A stretch of DNA of 7,011 nt, taken from NCBI GenBank assembly GCA_029068665.1, contig JAIECC010000315.1, forward strand, positions 1-7,011, written 5' to 3'. Shown in pieces: positions 1 through 6,021 of the stretch. Made by a program: the position numbers and the translations under genes. Within the stretch, counting starts at the first letter, position 1; each line of letters opens with the position of its first letter. A model generated the notes under the pieces. The model was given only the letters and a program-made list of their open reading frames with translations. It was not told the DNA's origin and made no database searches. Source of the stretch: Lachnospiraceae bacterium. Its GTDB lineage: Bacteria > Bacillota > Clostridia > Lachnospirales > Lachnospiraceae.

Positions 1-438
1 GGATTAAAAGGACAATTTAATCATAGCGTTGACGCTAAGGGCAGACTGATCATCCCTACAAAGCTTCGTGAGCAGTTAGGTGAGACCTTTGTCGTGACGA
101 AGGGGCTGGATGGCTGCTTGTATGGATATCCCGACCAGGAGTGGGATGAGTTTCAGGCAAAGCTGAGAAAGCTGCCGACCCTGAATAAGCGGGCAAGGCA
201 GACAAAGGATTTCTTTGTGGCAGGTGCTGTTGATTGTGAATTAGACAGCCAGGGAAGGATTCTTCTGCCACAGATTTTACGGGATTTTGCCGGTATTACC
301 AAGGAAGTGGCAATTGTAGGTAATATCGAGCGGATTGAAATCTGGGACATGGAGGCATGGAATAAACGGAATCTTGAAATTGCCGAGAACATGGATGAAA
401 TCGTAGAAGATTTGGAAGCACTCGGCATTGAATTCTAG
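1..438 (+). CDS. mraZ: Transcriptional regulator MraZ (5' end cut by window edge)
   Basis: MraZ is the DNA-binding regulator usually encoded first in the dcw cluster; in other bacteria it binds repeats upstream of its own gene and controls the operon. The frame is open from base 1 and gives 145 residues ending in TAG. Two SpoVT/AbrB-like half-domains are visible, each with the family's D-x-x-x-R signature: DAKGR at residues 11-15 and DSQGR at 82-86 (counted from the first codon). The segment around VVTKGLDGC (31-39) is also typical. By memory of the Bacillus protein (about 143 aa, D of the first motif near residue 11), only the start codon and perhaps one or two more codons are missing. No in-frame ATG exists before the first motif, and the internal GTG at 94 would delete the first half-domain. 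The cluster promoter and MraZ operator must lie upstream, out of view. rsmH follows 9 nt after the stop. Confidence 0.96.
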   Translation, partial: GLKGQFNHSVDAKGRLIIPTKLREQLGETFVVTKGLDGCLYGYPDQEWDEFQAKLRKLPTLNKRARQTKDFFVAGAVDCELDSQGRILLPQILRDFAGITKEVAIVGNIERIEIWDMEAWNKRNLEIAENMDEIVEDLEALGIEF

Positions 439-442
439 GAGG
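437..442 (+). promoter_or_regulatory. Shine-Dalgarno site of rsmH
   Basis: A perfect AGGAGG lies 5 nt before the ATG at 448 and shares its first two bases with the mraZ stop codon TAG (436-438). This fixes the rsmH start and suggests that ribosomes ending mraZ can reload directly. Confidence 0.9.
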
Positions 443-447
443 CTGAC

Positions 448-1386
448 ATGGAATTTCAACACAAATCCGTATTATTGGAGGAAACCATAGACTACCTGAA
501 CATTCGGCCGGAAGGTGTTTATGTGGATGGAACCTTAGGTGGTGCAGGACATGCCGGAGTGATTTGCAGCAGGCTGTCCGGTCATGGGAGATTCGTTGGA
601 ATCGATCAGGATGAAGCGGCCATCACTGTTAGTAAGACCCGCTTAGCACCTTATGAAGAAAGGGTGACCATTCTTCGGGATAATTATTGCAATATGAAAT
701 ACAGGATACAGGAACTGGGCATCAACGGTGTTGATGGAATCGTTCTTGATTTAGGAGTCTCTTCTTATCAGCTGGACACGGTAGGTAGAGGTTTTACCTA
801 CCGCGAAAGCGCTCCGCTGGATATGAGAATGGACCAAAGACAGAATAAAACAGCAAAAGATATCGTAAATGAATACAGTGAAATGGAATTGTTCCGGGTG
901 ATTCGTGATTATGGAGAAGAACGTTTTGCAAAAAACATTGCAAAGCATATTGTACAAGCCAGGGCTGTGAAACCGATTGAAACAACGGAAGAGTTGAATG
1001 AAGTGATTAAAGCGGCCATTCCTGCCAAGGCACGGTTAAATGGCGGTCATCCATCCAAACGGACTTATCAGGCCATCCGGATTGAATTGAATCATGAATT
1101 AGAGGTACTGAATAATTCCTTAGATGACATGATCGATCTGTTAAATCCAAAAGGGAGACTATGTGTGATTACATTTCATTCCCTGGAGGACCGGATTGTA
1201 AAAACCATCTTTAAGCGAAATGAGAATCCCTGCATCTGCCCGCCGGACTTTCCTGTGTGTACATGCGGGAGAGTATCGAGGGGAAGAACAATCACAAGAA
1301 AGCCTGTGATTCCACAGGAGAAAGAACTGGAAGATAACTCACGTGCGAAGAGTTCCAAGCTTCGTGTGTTTGAAAAAATAGGATAG
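448..1386 (+). CDS. rsmH: 16S rRNA (cytosine(1402)-N4)-methyltransferase RsmH
   Basis: RsmH (MraW) is a cytoplasmic SAM-dependent enzyme that adds the N4 methyl group to C1402 of 16S rRNA at the ribosomal P site. The 312-aa length is normal for the family. Visible family motifs, in order: the SAM-binding loop VDGTLGGAGHA (residues 26-36), the acidic end of the next strand GIDQDEA (51-57), LDLGVSSYQLD (100-110), GRGFTYRESAPLDMRMD (113-129), GEERFAKNIA (156-165), HPSKRTYQAIRIELNHEL (201-218) and VITFHSLEDRIVK (240-252). A four-cysteine loop follows, with Cys 262, 264, 271 and 273 in a CxC-x6-CxC pattern. As far as I recall, it is common in clostridial RsmH and absent from the Bacillus protein. 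The start has a perfect Shine-Dalgarno sequence. The gene sits between mraZ and ftsL, its standard place. Confidence 0.98.
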   Translation: MEFQHKSVLLEETIDYLNIRPEGVYVDGTLGGAGHAGVICSRLSGHGRFVGIDQDEAAITVSKTRLAPYEERVTILRDNYCNMKYRIQELGINGVDGIVLDLGVSSYQLDTVGRGFTYRESAPLDMRMDQRQNKTAKDIVNEYSEMELFRVIRDYGEERFAKNIAKHIVQARAVKPIETTEELNEVIKAAIPAKARLNGGHPSKRTYQAIRIELNHELEVLNNSLDDMIDLLNPKGRLCVITFHSLEDRIVKTIFKRNENPCICPPDFPVCTCGRVSRGRTITRKPVIPQEKELEDNSRAKSSKLRVFEKIG

Positions 1387-1392
1387 AAAGTT

Positions 1393-1396
1393 GGAG
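1393..1396 (+). promoter_or_regulatory. Shine-Dalgarno site of the ftsL-like gene
   Basis: GGAG lies 5 nt before the ATG at 1402 and supports that start. A nearby ATG at 1398 is in another frame and meets a stop after five codons. The site is weaker than that of rsmH. Confidence 0.65.
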
Positions 1397-1401
1397 TATG
1401 A

Positions 1402-1890
1402 ATGAGAGAGTATAGGCAAAGGAATATAAGATATTATACGGATGGAACGGCAGCAAGGAAGCTGGCAGAACAGCCACAGTACATCAGGCCGGAACGCACC
1501 TATGAAGAAGAATTACCGGGATATGCAAAGGTTCGTAAAGCAAAGCAGCAGAGGGGATTAAAGCTTGCAATGAATCCTGCATTTGCAGTATTTCTGACTT
1601 TTTCAGTGGCGGCTACACTGGGTGCCTGCACACTGATGCTGTCCATGCAGGCAAAGGTGGCAAATCAGAGTGATTCCATTTCTATGCTGCAGTCAGAGAT
1701 TGAAGCCCTTACAGATGACAACAATGCTTACGAAGCAAAGATTAACAGCAGTGTTAATCTGGAACAGATTCGGGATATTGCAGTCAATCAATTGGGAATG
1801 GTATACCCTGTGGAAGGTCAGGTTGTGTATTACAATTTGACGGAGGCCGATTATGTCAGGCAGTTTCATGAAGTTCCGGATGTCCAATAG
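1402..1890 (+). CDS. ftsL: FtsL-like septum formation protein (single-pass, coiled coil)
   Basis: This is a 162-aa bitopic membrane protein in the ftsL position of the cluster, directly between rsmH and a class B PBP. FtsL partners FtsB/DivIC and FtsQ/DivIB and helps activate the septal synthase. Visible layout: a charged, Arg/Lys/Tyr-rich cytoplasmic N-terminus of about 57 residues, one hydrophobic segment at about 58-80, a predicted coiled coil at about 85-118 (SDSISMLQSEIEALTDDNNAYEAKI), and the closing motif IAVNQLGMVYP (126-136). That last motif resembles the A-x-x-x-L-G-M/L-x-x-P ending of FtsL/DivIC proteins. Sequence conservation in this family is low, so the call rests on topology, the C-terminal motif and synteny. 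A DivIC/FtsB-type protein is the main alternative. The N-terminal tail is longer than in many FtsL proteins. The stop lies 3 nt before the first possible start of the next gene. Confidence 0.83.
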   Translation: MREYRQRNIRYYTDGTAARKLAEQPQYIRPERTYEEELPGYAKVRKAKQQRGLKLAMNPAFAVFLTFSVAATLGACTLMLSMQAKVANQSDSISMLQSEIEALTDDNNAYEAKINSSVNLEQIRDIAVNQLGMVYPVEGQVVYYNLTEADYVRQFHEVPDVQ

Positions 1891-1930
1891 GAAATGGGAA
1901 AGAAGCGGTTTCAAATTCGGCAGAACGAAC

Positions 1931-1935
1931 AGGAG
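1931..1935 (+). promoter_or_regulatory. Shine-Dalgarno site deciding the start of the first PBP
   Basis: AGGAG lies 6 nt before the ATG at 1942. The other in-frame ATG, at 1894, has only an AGGA one base upstream (1889-1892), too close for normal pairing. This favours the 1942 start. Reinitiation at 1894 after the ftsL stop cannot be excluded. Confidence 0.65.
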
Positions 1936-1941
1936 AAAATT

Positions 1942-4116
1942 ATGGCTGGACAAAAAAAACGTAAGGTAAGAAAAAAGTTTTTACATAGAATGAAAATAAA
2001 GCTGACAGGTGTTTTTGCAATTGTTCTGGTCGGCTTTATTGTCGTTTTATGCAGATTAGTGTACATAGAGCAGGTCAAGGGAGAGGAATATGAGATGCGG
2101 ATATTGTCCCAGCAGCGGTATGATAGTATCACGATTCCTTATCGGCGGGGAGATATTCTGGATCGGAATGGAACAGAGCTGGCAACCAGTACCAAAGTGT
2201 ACAATCTGATAATAGAGCCGAAGATCATTCTGGCTGAAGGCAGTAAAGAGGTAGAATTAGAGAATGGCGAAAAAACCACAAAGCAGGAACTGGTCATCTC
2301 TGCATTAAAGACTTATTTTGGCTTGACGGATGAAGAGATTCATGCGGCATTGGAAGATAAAGATTCTCTGTATAAGATTATGGCGCGAAAGCTGCCTTAT
2401 GATGTGGTGGTGCCATATAATGAATATCTGGAAACGAAAAATGGCAGATATATAGTAGGGGTGTGGCTGGAGGACGAATACCAGCGATATTATCCATATA
2501 GTACTCTGGCATGTCAGGTATTAGGGTTTACTGCAAGCGGCAACGTTGGAAATTCCGGAATTGAGCTGTATTACAATGAGGAATTAAATGGCATAGAAGG
2601 CCGGCAGTATGGATATCTGACCAGTGACCAGACCCTGCAGCGTACCATACGGGAGCCCCGGAATGGATATTCGGTGGTAACTACACTGGATACCAATATT
2701 CAGATGATTGTGGAGAAGCAGATTGCAGAATTCATGGCAGAAACCGGTGCCTTAAATGTTTCGGTGCTGGCCATGGACCCCAATAATGGTGAAATACTTG
2801 CCATGGCAAACTCCTATACCTTTGACTGTAATCAGCCTTACAATAAAGAATACTTTTATTATCAGTTTGCGAATCCGGATGGTTCTTACTCCTTTACACG
2901 GATGGTTCAGCCAACCGCTGAAACACCACCAGAGGGAAACGGAGAAAATGCGGAAGGAGAACCACAGCCGGCAGAACCCATACCGACTGTAATTTCAGCA
3001 CCAAGCGGTGAGGAACTTGTAAATCAAATGTCAGATGAAGAACAGCTGGATGCCTTGAATAAGCTCTGGCGAAATTATATTATCAGCGACAGCTTTGAAC
3101 CCGGCTCTACTTTTAAACCATTTACCGTTGCAGCAGGTCTGGAAGAGGATGTAATTCATGACGGCGATTCTTTTCCTTGTGATGGACACTATACGGTAAT
3201 TGAAGACGAGCGCCCGGTGAATTGTCATTTGTTAAGCGGTCATGGAACGGTAACAGTAGAAGGAGCGATTATGCAATCCTGCAACTGTGCGTTAATGCAA
3301 ATCGTACAAAAGGAAGGAGCATCTGTTTTTTATAAATATGAAAAGGCCTTTGGCTTTGGTGCCAGAACCTATGTGGATCTGCCGGGTGAGGTTAATACGG
3401 CAGGGCTGTTCTATACCGAAGAAGGCTTGAATCCTATGGAGCTGGCAACTACATCCTTTGGACAAGGACAGAATGTATCCATGATTCAGTTGTGTACGGG
3501 CTTTTGTTCGTTAATTAATGGTGGTAATTATTACCAGCCTCATATTATGAAACAGATCATCAATGAAAATGGAGATGTGATTACCAGCTATGAACCAACG
3601 GTTTTAAGGAGGACCATTTCAGAAGATACCTCCGGTTTATTGAAAGAATATTTATATCAGGCAGTAGAAAACGGAACCGGAAAAAGAGTTCGTCTGGAAG
3701 GCTATAGCATTGGCGGCAAGACGGGAACGGCGGAAAAACTGCCCCGTGGAAATGAAAAATATGTGATTTCCTTTATTGGCTTTGCACCGGTGGAAAAGCC
3801 GAAAATTGTATTATATGTTGTGGTTGATGAACCAAAGGAGGCCGATCAGTCCCACAGTGGAGCTTCTTCCCTGCTGGCACATGATATTTTCCAGGAAGTG
3901 CTTCCATATATGAATGTATTTCAAAGTAATACCAGTGTGGATGATGGTAGTCCGGTAGTGGATGAAGCGGCAATACCGGTTCAGGGTGAAACAGAGCCGG
4001 AAAGCGGAACATCGGAGGAGAATAGTACATCGGAAAATGGTACTCCTAATGAGACGGAGCCGGGTAACGGTGAGGGAACACCGGAAGGTAATTCTCAGGA
4101 GCCGGTACAAGAATAA
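1942..4116 (+). CDS. ftsI: Class B penicillin-binding protein, FtsI/SpoVD type (first of two)
   Basis: This is a peptidoglycan D,D-transpeptidase that crosslinks stem peptides outside the membrane; its place after ftsL suggests septal synthesis (PbpB/FtsI position in Bacillus). The preferred start gives 724 aa; starting at 1894 gives 740. Layout: a very basic N-terminus, a membrane anchor at about 20-41, a PBP dimerisation domain at about 62-245 with YRRGDILDRNG near its start, then the transpeptidase domain. Catalytic motifs are intact: S389-TF-K392, S446-C-N448 and K593-T-G595. SCN rather than SSN, and a Cys pair at 413/428, resemble SpoVD. Two oddities stand out: a Pro/Glu/Gly-rich insert at about 321-350, ahead of the catalytic serine, and an acidic Ser/Thr/Gly/Glu-rich tail at about 660-724. 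No PASTA domain is seen. The gene ends in tandem stops (TAA TAG). The name is by position; septal versus sporulation use is not decided by sequence. Confidence 0.95.
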   Translation: MAGQKKRKVRKKFLHRMKIKLTGVFAIVLVGFIVVLCRLVYIEQVKGEEYEMRILSQQRYDSITIPYRRGDILDRNGTELATSTKVYNLIIEPKIILAEGSKEVELENGEKTTKQELVISALKTYFGLTDEEIHAALEDKDSLYKIMARKLPYDVVVPYNEYLETKNGRYIVGVWLEDEYQRYYPYSTLACQVLGFTASGNVGNSGIELYYNEELNGIEGRQYGYLTSDQTLQRTIREPRNGYSVVTTLDTNIQMIVEKQIAEFMAETGALNVSVLAMDPNNGEILAMANSYTFDCNQPYNKEYFYYQFANPDGSYSFTRMVQPTAETPPEGNGENAEGEPQPAEPIPTVISAPSGEELVNQMSDEEQLDALNKLWRNYIISDSFEPGSTFKPFTVAAGLEEDVIHDGDSFPCDGHYTVIEDERPVNCHLLSGHGTVTVEGAIMQSCNCALMQIVQKEGASVFYKYEKAFGFGARTYVDLPGEVNTAGLFYTEEGLNPMELATTSFGQGQNVSMIQLCTGFCSLINGGNYYQPHIMKQIINENGDVITSYEPTVLRRTISEDTSGLLKEYLYQAVENGTGKRVRLEGYSIGGKTGTAEKLPRGNEKYVISFIGFAPVEKPKIVLYVVVDEPKEADQSHSGASSLLAHDIFQEVLPYMNVFQSNTSVDDGSPVVDEAAIPVQGETEPESGTSEENSTSENGTPNETEPGNGEGTPEGNSQEPVQE
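2902..2991 (+). other. Low-complexity Pro/Glu/Gly insert in the first PBP
   Basis: These codons specify about 30 residues (about 321-350 of the 724-aa form) made almost entirely of P, E, G, A, T and N. They fall between the end of the first transpeptidase strands (EILAMANSYTF) and the ALNKLWRNYI segment that leads to the catalytic serine. The second PBP aligns closely on both sides but lacks this stretch, so it is an insertion relative to its paralogue. It is probably a disordered extracellular loop. Confidence 0.7.
3919..4113 (+). other. Acidic low-complexity C-terminal tail of the first PBP
   Basis: The last 65 or so residues follow the end of the transpeptidase fold (HDIFQEVLPYM) and are rich in Glu, Ser, Thr, Gly, Asn and Pro with almost no hydrophobic residues in the last 45. 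GTSEEN, STSENGTPNE and EGTPEGN form imprecise repeats. The tail should be extracellular and disordered; it stands where Bacillus SpoVD carries a PASTA domain. Confidence 0.75.
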
Positions 4117-4124
4117 TAGCATAA

Positions 4125-4166
4125 CCTTCTGTGGAGCGGCGTATACTATACAGATACTACAGAAGG
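4125..4166 (+). promoter_or_regulatory. Inverted repeat masking the ribosome binding site of the second PBP
   Basis: CCTTCTGT (4125-4132) and ACAGAAGG (4159-4166) are a perfect 8-bp inverted repeat. A G-T wobble and a G-C pair extend the stem to 10 bp. The loop holds a smaller hairpin, GTAT-ACT-ATAC (4141-4151). The 3' arm includes most of the Shine-Dalgarno sequence of the gene starting at 4176 (AAGGA, 4163-4167, 8 nt before the ATG), so the folded mRNA should hide it. No T-run follows, so it is not a classic terminator. The pairing is seen directly; a role in translational control is inference. Confidence 0.55.
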
Positions 4167-4175
4167 ATGGAAACC

Positions 4176-5927
4176 ATGACAGGAGTAAAGACCTATAACC
4201 GAAAAAAAATGCTGGTCATGTTCTGTATGATTTTTGCGGCAGCCATGTTCTTAATCGGCAGGCTGGGATACATTATGATTGGGCAGGGTGAATATTATTC
4301 CGGGCGTGCCCAGGCACTTCATGAACGGGAACGGGCCATCAAAGCACCCAGAGGAAGGATTCTGGACCGGAATGGAGTGGTACTGGCAGGAAACCGGCCG
4401 GTTTGTACGATTTCAGTGATACATAGTCAGATTACGGACCCCGAGCAGGTAATCGAAGTGTTGAGCAGAGAACTGGACATGTCAGAAGATAGTATACGAA
4501 GTAAGGTTGAAAAAGTATCTTCCAGGGAAAGAATTAAAAGTAATGTAGATAAGGCAATTGCCGATCTCATACGCTCCTATCACATGGATGGGGTTATGGT
4601 AGACGAGGATTATAAGCGTTATTATCCTTTTGACGATATGGCATCCAAGGTGCTGGGCTTTACCGGTTCGGATAATCAGGGGATTGTAGGACTGGAGGTA
4701 GAATATGATTCCGTTTTGCAGGGAAAGAATGGTTATATCTTAACGGTGACGGATGCCAATGGCATTGAACTTGCCAACACGGCAGAATCCAGACAGGAAC
4801 CCATTGCTGGTAATGATCTGTATATATCCATAGATGCCAATATTCAGTCCTATGTTCAGCAGGAAGCAGAAAAGACTCTGATTGCAAAGGAGGCCATCGG
4901 CGTATCGATTATTGTAATGAATCCTCAGAATGGTGAGATTTATGCCATGGTAAATGCACCGGAATATAATCTGAATGATCCGTATACGCTGAATATGGAT
5001 GTGGCATATAGTAATGAGGAGGAAAAACAGAATGCTCTGAATCAGATGTGGCGTAATTTTTGCATTAATGATACCTATGAGCCAGGATCCATTTTCAAAA
5101 CAGTAACAGCAACAGCCGCCTTTGAAAAAGGAGTGTTGTCAGTAGAAGATACCTTTGTGTGTCCCGGTTACCGGATTGTAGGAGACCGGACCATACGATG
5201 CCATAAAACCACCGGACACGGACTGGAAACCTTTCGTCAGGGTATTATGAATTCCTGTAATCCGGTCTTTATGGATGTGGGGGCAAGAGTAGGGGTAGAA
5301 GATATGTATCATACCTATAGGCAGCTGGGTCTTATGAATCGGACCGGGATTGATTTGCCCGGAGAGGCTAATTCCATTATGCATAAGCCGGAAGATGTCA
5401 AAGAAGTGGACCTGGCAATTATGTCCTTTGGACAGTCCTTTCAGATTACACCCATGCAGCTGATTACGGCTGTCAGTGCCATTGTAAATGGTGGAAATCT
5501 GGTCACCCCTCATTTCGGTATGTATGCCCAGGATCCGGAGGGAAACCGGTTCCAGACCTATGAATACCCGGTAGAAACCGGTGTGATTTCGGAAGAAACC
5601 TCTGCAACCATGCGGGAGCTGTTGGAAGCCGTTGTGGCAGAAGGAAGCGGAAAGCGGGGACAGGTAGAGGGATATCGGATTGCTGGAAAAACAGCTACCA
5701 GTGAAAAGCTGCCAAGGGGAAATGGTAAATATATTTCCGCTTATATTGGAATTGCTCCTGCAGATAATCCCCAGGTGGTTACATTAGTGCTGATCAATGA
5801 GCCTACGGGAATCTATTATGGAGGAACCATAGCAGCTCCGGTGGCACAGCGGATTTATGAGAATATTTTACCATATCTTGGAATAGAAGCAGAATATGAG
5901 GCAGAAGTGCCCCCGACTCAGGAATGA
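4176..5927 (+). CDS. spoVD: Class B penicillin-binding protein, SpoVD type (second of two)
   Basis: This is a membrane-anchored transpeptidase paralogous to the preceding gene and in the spoVD position of the Bacillus cluster; SpoVD makes spore cortex peptidoglycan there. I chose the ATG at 4176 because AAGGA lies 8 nt upstream; a GTG at 4131 would add 15 residues but has no such site. The result is 583 aa: a short basic N-terminus, membrane anchor at about 11-30, dimerisation domain at about 50-210 (APRGRILDRNG at 57-67), then the transpeptidase domain. Motifs: S305-IF-K308, S360-C-N362, and K505-T-A507, where alanine replaces the usual glycine of KTG. Cys 329 and 342 match the position of the redox-active pair known in Bacillus SpoVD. 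There is no PASTA domain and no low-complexity insert. ALNQMWRNFCINDTYEPGS closely parallels the first PBP, pointing to an old duplication. A vegetative division role is possible. Confidence 0.93.
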   Translation: MTGVKTYNRKKMLVMFCMIFAAAMFLIGRLGYIMIGQGEYYSGRAQALHERERAIKAPRGRILDRNGVVLAGNRPVCTISVIHSQITDPEQVIEVLSRELDMSEDSIRSKVEKVSSRERIKSNVDKAIADLIRSYHMDGVMVDEDYKRYYPFDDMASKVLGFTGSDNQGIVGLEVEYDSVLQGKNGYILTVTDANGIELANTAESRQEPIAGNDLYISIDANIQSYVQQEAEKTLIAKEAIGVSIIVMNPQNGEIYAMVNAPEYNLNDPYTLNMDVAYSNEEEKQNALNQMWRNFCINDTYEPGSIFKTVTATAAFEKGVLSVEDTFVCPGYRIVGDRTIRCHKTTGHGLETFRQGIMNSCNPVFMDVGARVGVEDMYHTYRQLGLMNRTGIDLPGEANSIMHKPEDVKEVDLAIMSFGQSFQITPMQLITAVSAIVNGGNLVTPHFGMYAQDPEGNRFQTYEYPVETGVISEETSATMRELLEAVVAEGSGKRGQVEGYRIAGKTATSEKLPRGNGKYISAYIGIAPADNPQVVTLVLINEPTGIYYGGTIAAPVAQRIYENILPYLGIEAEYEAEVPPTQE

Positions 5928-5936
5928 CCGTGGGGC
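5909..5936 (+). other. GC-rich stem-loop across the end of the second PBP gene
   Basis: GCCCC (5909-5913) pairs with GGGGC (5932-5936). A C-G and a G-C pair continue the stem past a bulged T, leaving a loop of 13 nt that contains the TGA stop (5925-5927). No T-run follows, so an intrinsic terminator is not supported. It could slow transcription, protect a 3' end or be chance. Confidence 0.35.
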
Positions 5937-5956
5937 GTTCGTGCAGGGGAATAGGC

Positions 5957-5985
5957 TTGATTATCGTAGGGAAAAGCATTATACT
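5957..5985 (+). promoter_or_regulatory. Sigma-A-type promoter upstream of mraY
   Basis: TTGATT (5957-5962, 4 of 6 consensus bases) and TATACT (5980-5985, 5 of 6) are separated by exactly 17 nt. Transcription would start near 5992, giving a leader of about 30 nt before the mraY ATG at 6022. The site lies in the largest intergenic gap of the window (94 nt), where a promoter is plausible. It is predicted from sequence only. Confidence 0.6.
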
Positions 5986-6009
5986 AGGATAGTTAAAGTA
6001 CAAAAGTGC

Positions 6010-6015
6010 GAGGTG
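6010..6015 (+). promoter_or_regulatory. Shine-Dalgarno site deciding the mraY start
   Basis: GAGGTG lies 6 nt before the ATG at 6022. The frame is open back to an ATG at 5896 inside the preceding gene, but that extension would add 42 polar residues ahead of the first membrane helix and bypass this site. The 6022 start is preferred. Confidence 0.85.
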
Positions 6016-6021
6016 TGTATC

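Noticed and set aside
153..428. A 91-codon open frame on the minus strand inside mraZ
   Set aside because: It is antisense to conserved MraZ codons and has no recognisable protein features.
1370..1402. TTGAAA and TATGAA near the end of rsmH as a promoter for the ftsL-like gene
   Set aside because: The spacing is about 21 nt, too long for a sigma-A promoter, and the gap between the genes is only 15 nt.
2756..2992. A 78-codon open frame on the plus strand in another frame of the first PBP gene
   Set aside because: The PBP frame carries clear family motifs here, and the alternative product has no recognisable features.
3811..4122. A 103-codon open frame on the minus strand over the end of the first PBP gene
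   Set aside because: It overlaps the low-complexity tail, whose biased codons keep other frames open. The predicted protein is low-quality Arg/Leu/Phe-rich sequence.
4142..4147. TATACT in the gap between the PBP genes as a possible -10 promoter element
   Set aside because: No acceptable -35 element lies 16-18 nt upstream, and the bases are part of the small nested hairpin. A sporulation sigma-factor site was considered, but the match was too poor.
5139..5513. A 124-codon open frame on the minus strand inside the second PBP gene
   Set aside because: It lies wholly opposite well-supported transpeptidase coding sequence, and its translation shows no recognisable domain. It is a shadow of the real gene.
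5909..5936. The stem-loop at the end of the second PBP gene as a rho-independent terminator
   Set aside because: No run of T follows the stem; the next bases are mixed and G-rich.
5896..6021. N-terminal extension of mraY back to the ATG at 5896
   Set aside because: It overlaps the preceding gene, adds polar residues unlike any MraY, and ignores the GAGGTG site before 6022. Translation from 6022 gives the normal family N-terminus and length.
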